DNA from: Halobaculum sp. MBLA0143
GTDB taxonomy: Archaea; Halobacteriota; Halobacteria; Halobacteriales; Haloferacaceae
Reading direction: 5' to 3'
Assembly: GCF_041361465.1 (NCBI RefSeq)
Contig: NZ_JBGKAC010000002.1
Span: forward strand, 310,001 to 374,000
Length of the DNA: 64,000 nt
Shown here: one piece after another, positions 23,932-32,383 of the stretch
Position numbering within the stretch: the first letter of the stretch is position 1
Layout of the letters: every line of letters starts with the position of its first letter
Notes under the pieces: generated by a model
What the model was told of the DNA's origin: nothing
The model's database searches: none
Seen by the model: only the letters and a program-made list of their open reading frames with translations
Made by a program: the position numbers and the translations under genes

Positions 23932-25620
23932 ATGCCAACGTTTCCGTTTAGCCGTCGGCTGAAAACCCGGACGGAAGACGGTGAGACAATCCCAGCACGG
24001 AACCCCTGGCACTACATCGAACGGCACTTCGAGCCGCTCGAAGGGGTTGACCCGCCGCTGTGGATCGTCGTGTTCGCCGACAACGCCGACTTCGGTCAAG
24101 AGCCGCCAGAAGACCAGCCTCGGCGAGCCTTTCGCATCGAAGACGGAGAGCTGATCGCTCGAACTGACGGGACAGAGCCGACGAACGACGAGTACTTTGT
24201 ATTCAAGCGTGGCACTCCCCACAGCACACTGAAGTTCGTCGTTGAGCACTCCGGCATGAGCAACGACATTCTGTTTGGCGACGAGATACTCATCAACAAC
24301 ACGGACGACTTGGAGGCAGGTGAGACGTTCGAACTCCCCGGCGTCGAGCAGAATCTCGAAGCAATCGGGACGACACCCCCGGGAAGCCCCGACGAGACGC
24401 CCGCGACTGTCACTCGCACTGACACTGCCGTGACCCCCCCAGCCGATGGCACCGGTCCGGCGACGACAGTGGCGCCGACCGAGCCACAGACACCAGTCGC
24501 TCCCTCGAGGTACGACCTCCGAGAGGGGGAGACGGAACCCGTCGTCTTCGACGGAGAGACGTACAAAATCGTGAGTCAGATCCCGGGTGTCTCGGCCGAC
24601 CGGTTCGCGGTCACTACGGAGTCGTTCGACCTAGTTCCGCCAACCCTTGCTCGGGATGTGTTGACACTTCACACTTGGAAAGACTCGACGTGGACGGTCG
24701 ACTGGGAGGCCGCCGAAGAACGGACCAGAAGACTCCGACGGGACGCCGAGCGGCTGAAGTTGATGGGTCGGGCTGTCGATGTCGGATGGGATCTGACGGA
24801 GATTCTCGTGTTCTTCGTGGCGGGGGTGCCGACAGCGGCTATCGGTCCGATCGTCGATCTCGGTACAGACGCCATCGAGTGGACGGTGTCGGATGTGGAA
24901 CGTCCGTACCGCGAAGTGTTCCAGAAGCTCGTCACCTGCGCCGACAACGGGCGTTCCGTCGATCGGCTCGCGGGTGAGATCCGGCGACGCGACGAGATGG
25001 GCGACGCGCTCGGTCGGCGCGTCGGCGCCACAGTCGGGCTCGCCAGCGAGGTCAGCGACCTCGCACAACTCGGGCAGGCGTGGGACGAGATGTACACCGC
25101 CTTGGACGACACTGGAGCGTACACCTCGTCGGTGAACACGGCTCTCGGGGCAACCAAGGGTCTGTTCATTGGCTACGCGGTCAGTAGCACTGTCGGACTG
25201 ATCGAAGACGTGGTGAAGACCAAGACGACGCTCCACGCGATCACGTACGACTACGCGACCGTTCGACTCCCGATCGTCCGGACGCTCCAAGCACTCGACG
25301 ACCGCCTCGCCGACGGAGTCGGGACAATCGGCGACGTGCTCGCGTACGACACGTACCTCCGAACGAACTACCAGATGAACGCACTCCTGTTCGAGACTGC
25401 GAGTCGATACTGGCAGGCGATCAGCGACAGTCCAACCGGTGGTGTCTGGGACGTGCTCGCAGACGCCCAATCGAACGCCAACAGATACGCCCAGACTGCC
25501 GACACGATGCGACAGATGCTCCGATACGAGGATCTGACATACGGTCACAGTTGGATCGACACGGACCAGAAGACGCGCCAATCGGTGAACACGGCCGTAT
25601 TCGGGGGTGTCGAGTCGTGA
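23932..25620 (+). CDS. Unknown large protein with two hydrophobic segments
   Basis: Protein of 562 residues (589-nt-longer starts are not needed; a GTG at 23905 would add nine residues). Residues 1-130 form a beta-rich domain with Trp, then a Thr/Pro linker (about 145-200). A second beta stretch (VVFDGETYKIVSQIPGVSAD) leads to a long helical half. Two hydrophobic helices are seen near 300 (ILVFFVAGVPTAAIGPIVD) and near 415 (KGLFIGYAVSSTVGLIEDVV). No signal peptide is visible. The remainder is helical and might form a coiled bundle. Not recognised. It overlaps the next gene by 4 nt (GTGA), so they are made together. Confidence 0.7.
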   Translation: MPTFPFSRRLKTRTEDGETIPARNPWHYIERHFEPLEGVDPPLWIVVFADNADFGQEPPEDQPRRAFRIEDGELIARTDGTEPTNDEYFVFKRGTPHSTLKFVVEHSGMSNDILFGDEILINNTDDLEAGETFELPGVEQNLEAIGTTPPGSPDETPATVTRTDTAVTPPADGTGPATTVAPTEPQTPVAPSRYDLREGETEPVVFDGETYKIVSQIPGVSADRFAVTTESFDLVPPTLARDVLTLHTWKDSTWTVDWEAAEERTRRLRRDAERLKLMGRAVDVGWDLTEILVFFVAGVPTAAIGPIVDLGTDAIEWTVSDVERPYREVFQKLVTCADNGRSVDRLAGEIRRRDEMGDALGRRVGATVGLASEVSDLAQLGQAWDEMYTALDDTGAYTSSVNTALGATKGLFIGYAVSSTVGLIEDVVKTKTTLHAITYDYATVRLPIVRTLQALDDRLADGVGTIGDVLAYDTYLRTNYQMNALLFETASRYWQAISDSPTGGVWDVLADAQSNANRYAQTADTMRQMLRYEDLTYGHSWIDTDQKTRQSVNTAVFGGVES

Positions 25621-26195
25621 ACCGAAGACGGCTGCTCGCCGTGCTTGGAATCGGTGCTGCCGGCGGTGCGGGCGCTCTCGAGTACACTGGAGCTGTAGAT
25701 GTCGACGGTCGCTTGGAGGCCGCTGCCACGGACTTGGCGGACGGATCGCTTCCCGTGGTCAACGACGACTCCAGCGCCACGTACGAGTCGACGACCGCCG
25801 CACTCATCGACGAGATTCCGGCGGCAACGGTTCCCGCTCCGCAGACGTTCGAATTCGCCTACGAGCCGACGACGTTCGAGGAGATCGACAGTGACTACTT
25901 CGGCCGTGTCGTCGCGGAGCCGAGCGAGTCCCCGTCGGGCGACACGCTCGTGATCACGCCCGCTGCGGACCAGGCGGCGGGAGAGCTCGCGGAACTGCTC
26001 CGGGACGTCTGGGGGGTCGGATCGGAGACGACGACGGAGACGACCGTCGAGGGGCAGACTATCGAACTCGCCGGAGGGCGACGCGGTGACTCCGTCGCGC
26101 TCGTCGGGACGGTCTCGGCGCCGCCGCGTGTCGTGGCCGTGCGGGCCGGTAGCGTCGCGGACGTGACCACCGTCGCCGACAGTGACAGTCTCTGA
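25617..26195 (+). CDS. Unknown exported protein with Arg-rich signal
   Basis: Protein of 192 residues from a GTG that overlaps the previous stop. The N-terminus VNRRRLLAVLGIGAAGGAGA is a Tat-like signal without a lipobox. The mature part is acidic with Ser/Thr stretches and an alpha/beta core (DTLVITPAADQAAGELAELL; DSVALVGTVSAPPRVVAVRA). The strict coupling to the 562-residue protein suggests a membrane/extracellular pair. No family is recognised. Confidence 0.7.
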   Translation: MNRRRLLAVLGIGAAGGAGALEYTGAVDVDGRLEAAATDLADGSLPVVNDDSSATYESTTAALIDEIPAATVPAPQTFEFAYEPTTFEEIDSDYFGRVVAEPSESPSGDTLVITPAADQAAGELAELLRDVWGVGSETTTETTVEGQTIELAGGRRGDSVALVGTVSAPPRVVAVRAGSVADVTTVADSDSL

Positions 26196-26471
26196 GTGGC
26201 GCCTCGTTGGATACGGCCGGAGTTCGACGGTGCCATCGGCACAGTCGTCGCCGTCACACTCACCGCGTTCTTCGCCGCCTCATTCGGGAGCTACGACGCC
26301 GAGGAGCTACGAGGAGAGGATGCGACGACGAGCTACCCTCCAGCCACGCTCACGCCTCCATCTCGTCGACCGACTCCACGATACGCTCCGGGTCGTCGGC
26401 GGGGGCGTCGTCCGGGACCACCAACACCTGTCGTGGGCGACCGATGTCGGCGGCACGCTTGCGGGTGGTGA
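26196..26471 (+). CDS. Possible small membrane protein, third gene of the unknown operon
   Basis: A GTG directly follows the stop at 26195 and opens a 91-codon frame. The first 45 residues include one hydrophobic helix (AIGTVVAVTLTAFFAASFGS) and then E-L-R-G-E-D. The remaining residues are Pro/Arg-rich and lie antisense to the 3' end of the regulator gene, where they look like a shadow. The real gene may therefore be shortened or broken at about 26340. Confidence 0.35.
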   Translation: MAPRWIRPEFDGAIGTVVAVTLTAFFAASFGSYDAEELRGEDATTSYPPATLTPPSRRPTPRYAPGRRRGRRPGPPTPVVGDRCRRHACGW

Positions 26472-27156
26472 CGAAGCCGGCGCGCTCCAGCAGCTGTTTC
26501 CGGCGTGTGACGGTCGCCTGCGAGGCGAAGCCCGCGTCCTCTACCGTGTTGCGGATTCGATACAGCTCACACTCGTGGCGGGCGCCCCCGAGGACGAACG
26601 CGGTGCTGGCCTCCGACAGCGAGACGGCGTCGAGTGACTCCATGACGGTGAGGAAGGCGTCCACGTCGGCGGCCACCTCGTCGCCCAGCTCTGTGGCGAC
26701 GGTGTTCAGCACCGTCGACCGCGGTGGGACCCGGAACAACGCCGACCTGGCGTCGGCGAACGCTTCGCGGTACTGTGTCCGTAGCGACGACGCCAGCGAC
26801 GACGCCGCCGGGAGCCCGGCAGCCTGGTCTGCCGTCCGGGCGATCGCCACCACGTCGTCGGGCGTGACGACGGCCGTAGCCCGCAGACCCGGGGGTAGCA
26901 GTCGGACCGGGTCGTCGTCGGACGCCAACAGCTCCGCCACCTTCGTGGCGACGGGCGCCTGTCCCCGGAGATCTTTGGCGCTCTGTTCTGTCGTGAACAA
27001 CTCCACCGGCGGCGGGTCGTCCAGGTCGTCTGCGACCTGTGCCAACGGCCTGACGAGACTCCCCGTCGGCGTGGCCGCCAACACCGGACCGTCCGTGCCA
27101 CCGAACACCTCGTGCAACACCTCGGCCGCGCTCTGTCCGAGTACATTCCGATTCAT
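26350..27156 (-). CDS. TbsP-like (DUF5821) transcriptional regulator
   Basis: Protein of 268 residues with the layout of haloarchaeal DUF5821/TbsP proteins. A Rossmann-like N-terminal half (about 15-130) includes VVTPDDVVAIARTADQAAGL. A linker follows, and a C-terminal winged helix has CELYRIRNTVEDAGFASQAT then RRKQLLERAGFVTTRKRAAD and IGRPRQVL. Members bind DNA in the control of sugar metabolism in Haloferax; the target of this paralogue is unknown. The neighbour upstream is a lipoprotein, so no metabolic target is obvious locally. The ATG is preceded by TCCTATAT, just before the start. Confidence 0.75.
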   Translation of the reverse strand: MNRNVLGQSAAEVLHEVFGGTDGPVLAATPTGSLVRPLAQVADDLDDPPPVELFTTEQSAKDLRGQAPVATKVAELLASDDDPVRLLPPGLRATAVVTPDDVVAIARTADQAAGLPAASSLASSLRTQYREAFADARSALFRVPPRSTVLNTVATELGDEVAADVDAFLTVMESLDAVSLSEASTAFVLGGARHECELYRIRNTVEDAGFASQATVTRRKQLLERAGFVTTRKRAADIGRPRQVLVVPDDAPADDPERIVESVDEMEA

Positions 27157-27257
27157 ATAGGAGCAATCATCTGGGGAGCTACAAGAATCCGTCGCCAGCG
27201 ATCGACAGATAAGGGGCGGTCGGCGCGACGAGGCCGTTCCCGGGCCGGGCGCCGCCG

Positions 27258-28340
27258 TCAGCCGTCGCTCGCAGCACAGACGAGCGGTCCGGCTGCGTCG
27301 ACGAGCGCGTCGCGGTCGAGCGTCCCCGAGAGACTGTACCGGGTGTCGTCACAGCGCCAGACCAGCGACGTCTGGTTGCCGAACGTCCGGACGGTCGCGG
27401 TCGTCCCGTCGATCTCGACCGTCTCGCCGTCGAGTCGAGACTCCGTCGCCTCGGTGACGGACAGTCGGATCGAGCCGTCGTCACCGTCGGTGTAGACGGT
27501 CGACGCCGTGGCGTTTCCGTTCGTCACGACGAGCCTGGCCGTGTCGAGTCGGTAGTCGTCCGGCAGTGCCGGCTCCGACAGCTCGAACGGCGCCGCCTCC
27601 TCGAGCGCGGCCACGGAGTCGAACTCCTCCGTCGTGAACGTGGTGCGTCGCTCCAACGTCGCGTCGGCCGGCGGGTCGAACTCGAAGGCGTCGGCCGCGA
27701 CCTCCGCGTCGAAGCTGACGTTCCGGTGGGTCATCGAGATAGTGGTCGTGACAGTCTCGTTGTCGAGCTCGTAGACGGTCGTCGTCTCGTACGCGAGCGG
27801 GTACCAGTGCTCTTGGTCGACCTTCAGCGTCGTGTTGCTCGTGCCGTACTCCGTCTCTCGCGTGAGTTCGACGACGTAGACGCTCCGCCCGGCGACGGTG
27901 TCGGTCCCGGCGAACGAGACGTCACCCTTCGAGAGCGTCCGGTTGATCGTCTCGGCCGTCACCACCTGTCCACCGTTGGGGGTGTCCGACTCCACCACAC
28001 TGTAGGCGTTCTCGCTGGCGTCGTAGCTCACGAACTCCCCCTCGTTCCGGACTATCAGGTCACCCGCTCCGGCGTACCCGCCGTCCGTCTCGACGACGCG
28101 AGACCGGGACTGGTTCGGCGGCCGTTTCACGTACTCCCTGACGGTGGTGTTGGCGTTGCCGTCACTCTCGACGGTCGTCACGCGCACACCGCGGACGACG
28201 TCGATGTCCCCCTGGCGCTCCTGTACCTGTTGTGCGATTCGCTCCGGGTCGGGGTCGCCGCCGCCGACGGCTGCACAGCCCGCCGTCACGACGAGCAGCG
28301 TCACCGCCAGCGTGGCGACCACGAGTCTCGATTGTCCCAT
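27258..28340 (-). CDS. Lipoprotein with LolA-like / DUF4367-type domain
   Basis: Protein of 360 residues. The signal LVVATLAVTLLVVTAGC is a Sec-type lipoprotein signal with T-A-G-C lipobox. Residues about 30-215 resemble the LolA/RseB-like fold: repeated beta strands with V-R-E-Y-V-K-R-P-P-N, YVVELTRETEYGTSNTTLKV and KVDQEHWYPLAYET. The C-terminal 130 residues (LPDDYRLDTARLVV; IDGTTATVRTFGNQTSLVWR) fit the DUF4367-type domain common in haloarchaeal lipoproteins. It probably works on the outside of the membrane; ligand unknown. A TATA-like GATACAAAG sits about 26 nt upstream. Confidence 0.85.
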   Translation of the reverse strand: MGQSRLVVATLAVTLLVVTAGCAAVGGGDPDPERIAQQVQERQGDIDVVRGVRVTTVESDGNANTTVREYVKRPPNQSRSRVVETDGGYAGAGDLIVRNEGEFVSYDASENAYSVVESDTPNGGQVVTAETINRTLSKGDVSFAGTDTVAGRSVYVVELTRETEYGTSNTTLKVDQEHWYPLAYETTTVYELDNETVTTTISMTHRNVSFDAEVAADAFEFDPPADATLERRTTFTTEEFDSVAALEEAAPFELSEPALPDDYRLDTARLVVTNGNATASTVYTDGDDGSIRLSVTEATESRLDGETVEIDGTTATVRTFGNQTSLVWRCDDTRYSLSGTLDRDALVDAAGPLVCAASDG

Positions 28341-28422
28341 CGTCTCCTCTGTCTATTGTACTGATACAAAGGCAGTCCAAACGGTTCTCAATCTCAGAAA
28401 CACCCCACGGACTCCTCCGGCC

Positions 28423-30210
28423 TCACTCCAGTTGGTGGTAGTCGAGCTCGTGGTCGGCGTCGACGGCCGCCTGGACGGTGTCGCTGGGTTCGCCGACGGA
28501 CGCAGTCGACCGGACGAGTCCGACGTCGGCGGCGCGGTAGTGGACGTGTCGCCGCCAGTCGGGGTCCGTGTCCCGGTGGTCCGTGCGGTAGTGAGCCCCC
28601 CGCGACTCCGTGCGTTCGAGCGCCCCCCGGAGCACGGTCTCGGCGGCGGTGACGGCGAACCCGACGTCGAGCGCGAGTTCGAACGACTCGCTGCCGAGCG
28701 GGCCAACCCCCAGGTCCTCGCTGGCCGTCCGGATCTCCCCCAGTCGGTCCAGCCCCGTGCGGAGACTGTCGCCGGTCCGGAGGATGCCGGCGTGGTCCCA
28801 CATCAGCGTCTGGAGGTCCGCGAGCACCCCTCCGGGGGTGTGGCTGCCGTCGCTGTCGGCCAGCGCGGCGAGACCGGCGACGTGTGGCTCCACGACGGAC
28901 GCCACGAGTCGCGAGGGTACGGTGCCCGGCGCCGGGTCGCGGGCGGCGATTCGCTCGCCGGCGACGGCGCCGAACACGAGGGTCTCCGCCAGACTGTTGC
29001 CGCCGAGTCGGTTGGCGCCGTGGACGCCCGCCATCGTCTCGCCGACGGCGAACAGTCCCGACACGTCCGTCTCCCCGTAGTCGTCGACGACGACGCCACC
29101 CATCCCGTAGTGGGCCGTCGGCGCCACCTCCACCGGCTCTTCGGAGAGGCCGACGCCCAGGTCTTGGAAGCGTTCGTACATCCGGGGGAGCCGTTCCCGG
29201 ACGAAGTCGGCGTCCCGGTGGGAGATGTCGAGGTAGACACCGTCGTTCTCCGTGCCGCGGCCCTCGCGCACCTCCTGTGCGATGGCGCGAGCGACCACGT
29301 CGCGGGCGTCCAACTCCATCTGGTCGGGAGAGTACCGCTCCATGAACCGCTCGCCCTCGGCGTTGTACAGTCGACCACCCTCGCCGCGGACGGCCTCCGT
29401 GACGAGCCGGCCGCGCCAGGGCTCCCACTCCGGGTCGGACTCGTCGACGGCCATCCCGGTCGGGTGGAACTGGACGAACTCCGTGTCCGTGACGGCCGCG
29501 CCGGCGTCCAGCGCCAGCGCCGGGCCGTCGCCGGTGTTCTCGTCGTCGCGGGAGGTGTGACGGTCGTAGATCGCCGCGTAGCCACCTGCCGCGAGCACGA
29601 CCTCCGAGGCACCGATCAGGTGGACGCTCCCGTCGTCCAGGTCGACTGCGACGGCACCGTAGACTCTGTCGCCGTCGGCGACGAGCTTCGTCACCGTCAG
29701 ATTCTCGCGGTAGGGGACCTCCAACTCACGGGCACGGGCGACGAGCGTGTCGAGCAACGACTCCCCGGTGTGGTCGCCGGCGAAGGCGGTCCGGCGGAAC
29801 GACTGTGCGCCGAAGTAGCGTTGGTCGATCTCGCCGTCGTCCGTCCGGGAGAACGCCATCCCCCAGTCGTCCAGCTCGCGGAGGTGACCCGGCATCTCCC
29901 AGGCCACCGTCTCCACCTTCGCGGGGTCGTTGAGGAAGTGTCCCTCCTTCAGCGTGTCCGCGGCGTGGATGGCCGGGCTGTCCTCCGGGTCGCGGGTGCC
30001 GAGCGCGCCGTTGACGCCACCACGCGCCCACGTCGTGTGAGCGTCGCCGTGACCACGCTTCCCGAGAACGAGCAGATCCGACGTGTCCACCCCCCGCCGG
30101 ACCGACTCGATGGCCGCTCTCGCGCCCGCCGCGCCCGCCCCGATCACGAGCACGCCGACCGACTCCGTCTGGTACGACACCGCGTCACCGGGCTCCCTCT
30201 GTCTCTTCAC
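28423..30210 (-). CDS. Fumarate-reductase/succinate-dehydrogenase or L-aspartate-oxidase-type flavoprotein
   Basis: FAD protein of 595 residues. VLVIGAGAAGARAAIES is the dinucleotide fold, HTTWARGGVNGALG the FAD-linked loop, FVQFHPTGM and a later ARDVVARAI the substrate site, and GGNSLAETLVFG the family signature. The C-terminal RTESRGAHYRTDHRDTD is that of SdhA/FrdA/NadB. No iron-sulphur or membrane-anchor subunit gene and no nadA/nadC is nearby, so its partner and reaction are open; length favours SdhA/FrdA-like over NadB. I chose the GTG at 30210 because ATTTATATTC lies 21-30 nt upstream, the spacing of a leaderless promoter. Longer starts lie in or beyond that box. Confidence 0.85.
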   Translation of the reverse strand: MKRQREPGDAVSYQTESVGVLVIGAGAAGARAAIESVRRGVDTSDLLVLGKRGHGDAHTTWARGGVNGALGTRDPEDSPAIHAADTLKEGHFLNDPAKVETVAWEMPGHLRELDDWGMAFSRTDDGEIDQRYFGAQSFRRTAFAGDHTGESLLDTLVARARELEVPYRENLTVTKLVADGDRVYGAVAVDLDDGSVHLIGASEVVLAAGGYAAIYDRHTSRDDENTGDGPALALDAGAAVTDTEFVQFHPTGMAVDESDPEWEPWRGRLVTEAVRGEGGRLYNAEGERFMERYSPDQMELDARDVVARAIAQEVREGRGTENDGVYLDISHRDADFVRERLPRMYERFQDLGVGLSEEPVEVAPTAHYGMGGVVVDDYGETDVSGLFAVGETMAGVHGANRLGGNSLAETLVFGAVAGERIAARDPAPGTVPSRLVASVVEPHVAGLAALADSDGSHTPGGVLADLQTLMWDHAGILRTGDSLRTGLDRLGEIRTASEDLGVGPLGSESFELALDVGFAVTAAETVLRGALERTESRGAHYRTDHRDTDPDWRRHVHYRAADVGLVRSTASVGEPSDTVQAAVDADHELDYHQLE

Positions 30211-30230
30211 GTTACGTCTACGTGCCGAAC

Positions 30231-30240
30231 GAATATAAAT
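30231..30240 (-). promoter_or_regulatory. TATA box of the flavoprotein gene
   Basis: On the minus strand this reads ATTTATATTC. It is centred about 26 nt upstream of the GTG at 30210 and is by far the most AT-rich stretch around, so it both marks the promoter and decides the start codon. Confidence 0.7.
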
Positions 30241-30330
30241 GGGGTCGCGTGTGTGAGTGTGCCCGAGTCGGCGCCTCACTCACACACCGACAGTCGGTCG
30301 TACGCCGGCGGCGAACCGAGGGCGGTCGGG

Positions 30331-30430
30331 CGTCGAGGAACCGTTCGACGGTGAGCTGGGGACGGTCAGGCGTCGAGGAACCGTTCGACGGTGAGCTGGG
30401 GACGGTCAGGCGTCGAGGAACCGTTCGACG
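30331..30430. repeat. 40-bp tandem repeat duplicating the 3' end of the regulator gene
   Basis: The unit beginning CGTCGAGGAACCGTTCGACG starts at 30331, 30371 and 30411, giving an exact 40-bp period; the last copy is the partial one inside the gene. On the minus strand each copy encodes the final residues V-E-R-F-L-D-A and, in the first two, the stop region of the Bat-type regulator. So the gene's 3' end has been copied twice downstream of its stop. Confidence 0.9.
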
Positions 30431-31125
30431 ACGGCCGCGACGGCCCGACGGAGTCGGTAGGAGACGGTCGAGCGCGGCTCGCCCGTCTCTTCGGCGAGTT
30501 CGCCGACCGTCACCTCGCGGGGAGTCTCGAAGTATCCGTGGTCGGCCGCCAGCGCCAGCGTCTCGTACTGTTCCGTCGGGAGCTGTTCCGTCCCGAGTAG
30601 CCCCGGCTGGAACGACTCCACCTCGCAGAACCGTTCGAACGAGAACGTACGGTCGTCGGCCAGGCGACCAGTGAGGGTGTCGTACAGCAGCCCCACCTTC
30701 TGGTCGTCTTGGAGGAACACGCGCCACTCTGCCGTCGCGCCACGCTGGCTGTGTCGGAGGAACAGCCCGCCGGAGGTGTAGCGGTTCGCCAGCGACGGCA
30801 CCGTGTCGCAGTGCTCGACGCCGTCGAGGTACGAGAACACGATCCGTTGGCGGGCCCGCTCGGTCAACAGACTGTGTGCCCGGTCGGCGTCACAGCGCCG
30901 CTCGCCCACCGACTCACGGTCAGTCTCCTCGTCGAGCAACAACGGCTGGAGGCCGCTCAGCGCCGCGGGATCGCCCTCGACGCGCTCCAGTCGCCAGACC
31001 CGTGACTCGTCCAACGGGACGTACAGCGCCTCGGCGTGTAGCGACCGCTCTGCCCGGAAGGCGTCGACGTAGTCGTCGGCACCGGAGTCGGACTCGATCT
31101 GGAAGACGTACTCGCGCACAGTCAC
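30406..31125 (-). CDS. Bat-type (HTH-10) transcriptional regulator
   Basis: Protein of 239 residues. The N-terminal 170 residues form a haloarchaeal sensor-like domain (REYVFQIESDSGADDYVDAF; WRVFLQDDQKVGLLYDTLTG). The C-terminal 65 residues are an HTH-10 (bacterio-opsin activator) domain: LPTEQYETLALAADHGYFET, PREVTVGELAEETG and EPRSTVSYRLRRAVAAVVE. The gene follows the small membrane protein of the cyd operon with a 4-nt overlap, so it is probably made together with the bd-type oxidase and may regulate it in response to redox state or oxygen. No ligand-binding residues can be read. Confidence 0.85.
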   Translation of the reverse strand: MTVREYVFQIESDSGADDYVDAFRAERSLHAEALYVPLDESRVWRLERVEGDPAALSGLQPLLLDEETDRESVGERRCDADRAHSLLTERARQRIVFSYLDGVEHCDTVPSLANRYTSGGLFLRHSQRGATAEWRVFLQDDQKVGLLYDTLTGRLADDRTFSFERFCEVESFQPGLLGTEQLPTEQYETLALAADHGYFETPREVTVGELAEETGEPRSTVSYRLRRAVAAVVERFLDA

Positions 31126-31388
31126 ACCACACCGTCACGATGGGTATCGGTTCCGTCGTCGCTCCGCGCTTCCGTCTCCGCTCTTTCGTCGCCGCCGGCG
31201 TTCGCCACCCGGGCGGCGACGAGCCGGTCGACGTTGTACAACAGGACGCTTACAGACACGAGCGTGGTGGCGAGATAGACGACGAGTTGTGGTGGGCCGC
31301 TCGTCGCGCTACCGAGCGCGGCGCCGGCGAAGCCGACGACCACCAACTCCACCCAGGTGACGATCGCCCGCGAGAGAACGCGGACCAT
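31122..31388 (-). CDS. Small two-helix membrane protein of the cyd operon
   Basis: Protein of 88 residues. Two hydrophobic helices (AIVTWVELVVVGFAGAALGS; LVVYLATTLVSVSVLLYNVD) are followed by an acidic, probably cytoplasmic, tail of about 30 residues. Its ATG overlaps the cydB stop (TGATG) and its stop overlaps the regulator start, so it is strictly coupled to both. Bacterial bd oxidases use a small one-helix subunit (CydX/CydS) encoded after cydB. This protein has that position but two helices. A subunit or assembly role is inference. Confidence 0.75.
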   Translation of the reverse strand: MVRVLSRAIVTWVELVVVGFAGAALGSATSGPPQLVVYLATTLVSVSVLLYNVDRLVAARVANAGGDERAETEARSDDGTDTHRDGVV

Positions 31389-32383
31389 CAGTACCCCTCC
31401 GCTCTGGCCGGGCCGGCGAACGCCGAGTACAACACGACGAAGTACGTCGCCACGAGCGGCAACAGGAGCGCCGCGCCCAGGCTCGTCAGGTTCAACGGCA
31501 GCGTCGACACGGCGGCCTCGGACACCGTCAGCCCGCTGGCGGGGTCGATAGTGGGGTACAACGACGACGCGACGACGGTGACGAGGCCGACGGTGAGTCC
31601 GGCGGCGGCCACGAGCGCGGCGTGGTCGCGGTCACGCCGGAGCGCGACGACGTAGCCCGCCGCAAGCGCCAGCGAAACGACCACCGACCCCGCGACCGTC
31701 GGCGAGACGACGGCGTCGGCGCGCCCGGCGGTCGTCGCCAGCGCCACGAGCGTAGCGCCGACGCCGACGAGGTACGCGAGCAGCGCACGCTCACCCCACG
31801 GGCGGAGCCGGTCTCGGAGCGCTCCCCTGGTCTTCACCCGGAGGAAGGCGACGCCGGAGACGATCGTCAGCGCGACGACAGTCGGGCCGGCGACGAGTCC
31901 GGCTGGCGAGAACGAGCCCGTGCCGGCGACCCAGTCGCCGACGAACACGCCCAACAGCGCCGGCGCGGCGACGCTGCCGGCGACGAACGCGTGCCCCCAC
32001 CACCGCTGCCAGCGGTCGTCGTGGCGTTGCTCGTACATCTCGGGGGCGAGCCCGCGGGCGATCAGCGCCGCCAACACCCCGAACAGGAGGAGGTAGTGCC
32101 GCCCGAACAGGGAGGCGTACGCGGCCGGGAACACGGCGAACAGGGCACCGCCGAACACGACGAGCCACACCTCGTTGCCGTCCCAAAACGGGCCGACGGC
32201 CGACAACACCGTCTCGCGGGCCGTCTCGTCGTCGCCGACGAGTCCGAACACGACACCGGCGCCGAAGTCGAACCCGTCCAGGAACAGGAACGTCGCCAGC
32301 ATGGCGAACACGAGTCCGAACCACAGCTCCGGTAACGGCAGCCCGAACAGGGGACCGTCGGCGAGCCCGTAGAGGTCAGTCAT
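31388..32383 (-). CDS. cydB: Cytochrome bd-type quinol oxidase subunit II
   Basis: Membrane protein of 331 residues with about eight to nine helices. It has the family features LPELWFGLVFAMLATFLFLD, GFDFGAGVVFGLVGDDE, TVLSAVGPFWDGNEVWLVVF and ALIARGLAPEMYEQRHDD. CydB pairs with CydA in a quinol:O2 oxidoreductase that takes up protons from inside and releases them outside. The start overlaps cydA by 8 nt. Helices differ enough from bacterial CydB that quinone and haem details should not be inferred. Confidence 0.93.
   Translation of the reverse strand: MTDLYGLADGPLFGLPLPELWFGLVFAMLATFLFLDGFDFGAGVVFGLVGDDETARETVLSAVGPFWDGNEVWLVVFGGALFAVFPAAYASLFGRHYLLLFGVLAALIARGLAPEMYEQRHDDRWQRWWGHAFVAGSVAAPALLGVFVGDWVAGTGSFSPAGLVAGPTVVALTIVSGVAFLRVKTRGALRDRLRPWGERALLAYLVGVGATLVALATTAGRADAVVSPTVAGSVVVSLALAAGYVVALRRDRDHAALVAAAGLTVGLVTVVASSLYPTIDPASGLTVSEAAVSTLPLNLTSLGAALLLPLVATYFVVLYSAFAGPARAEGY

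Noticed and set aside
28144-30354. A 736-codon open frame on the plus strand
   Set aside because: It lies antisense to the clear flavoprotein and lipoprotein genes. Its product is full of Arg, Val, His and Gly and has no motif. High G+C often keeps antisense frames open here.
30331-30430. Possible CRISPR array because of evenly spaced 40-bp repeats
   Set aside because: The units are contiguous without spacers and copy a gene's 3' end. It is a tandem duplication.
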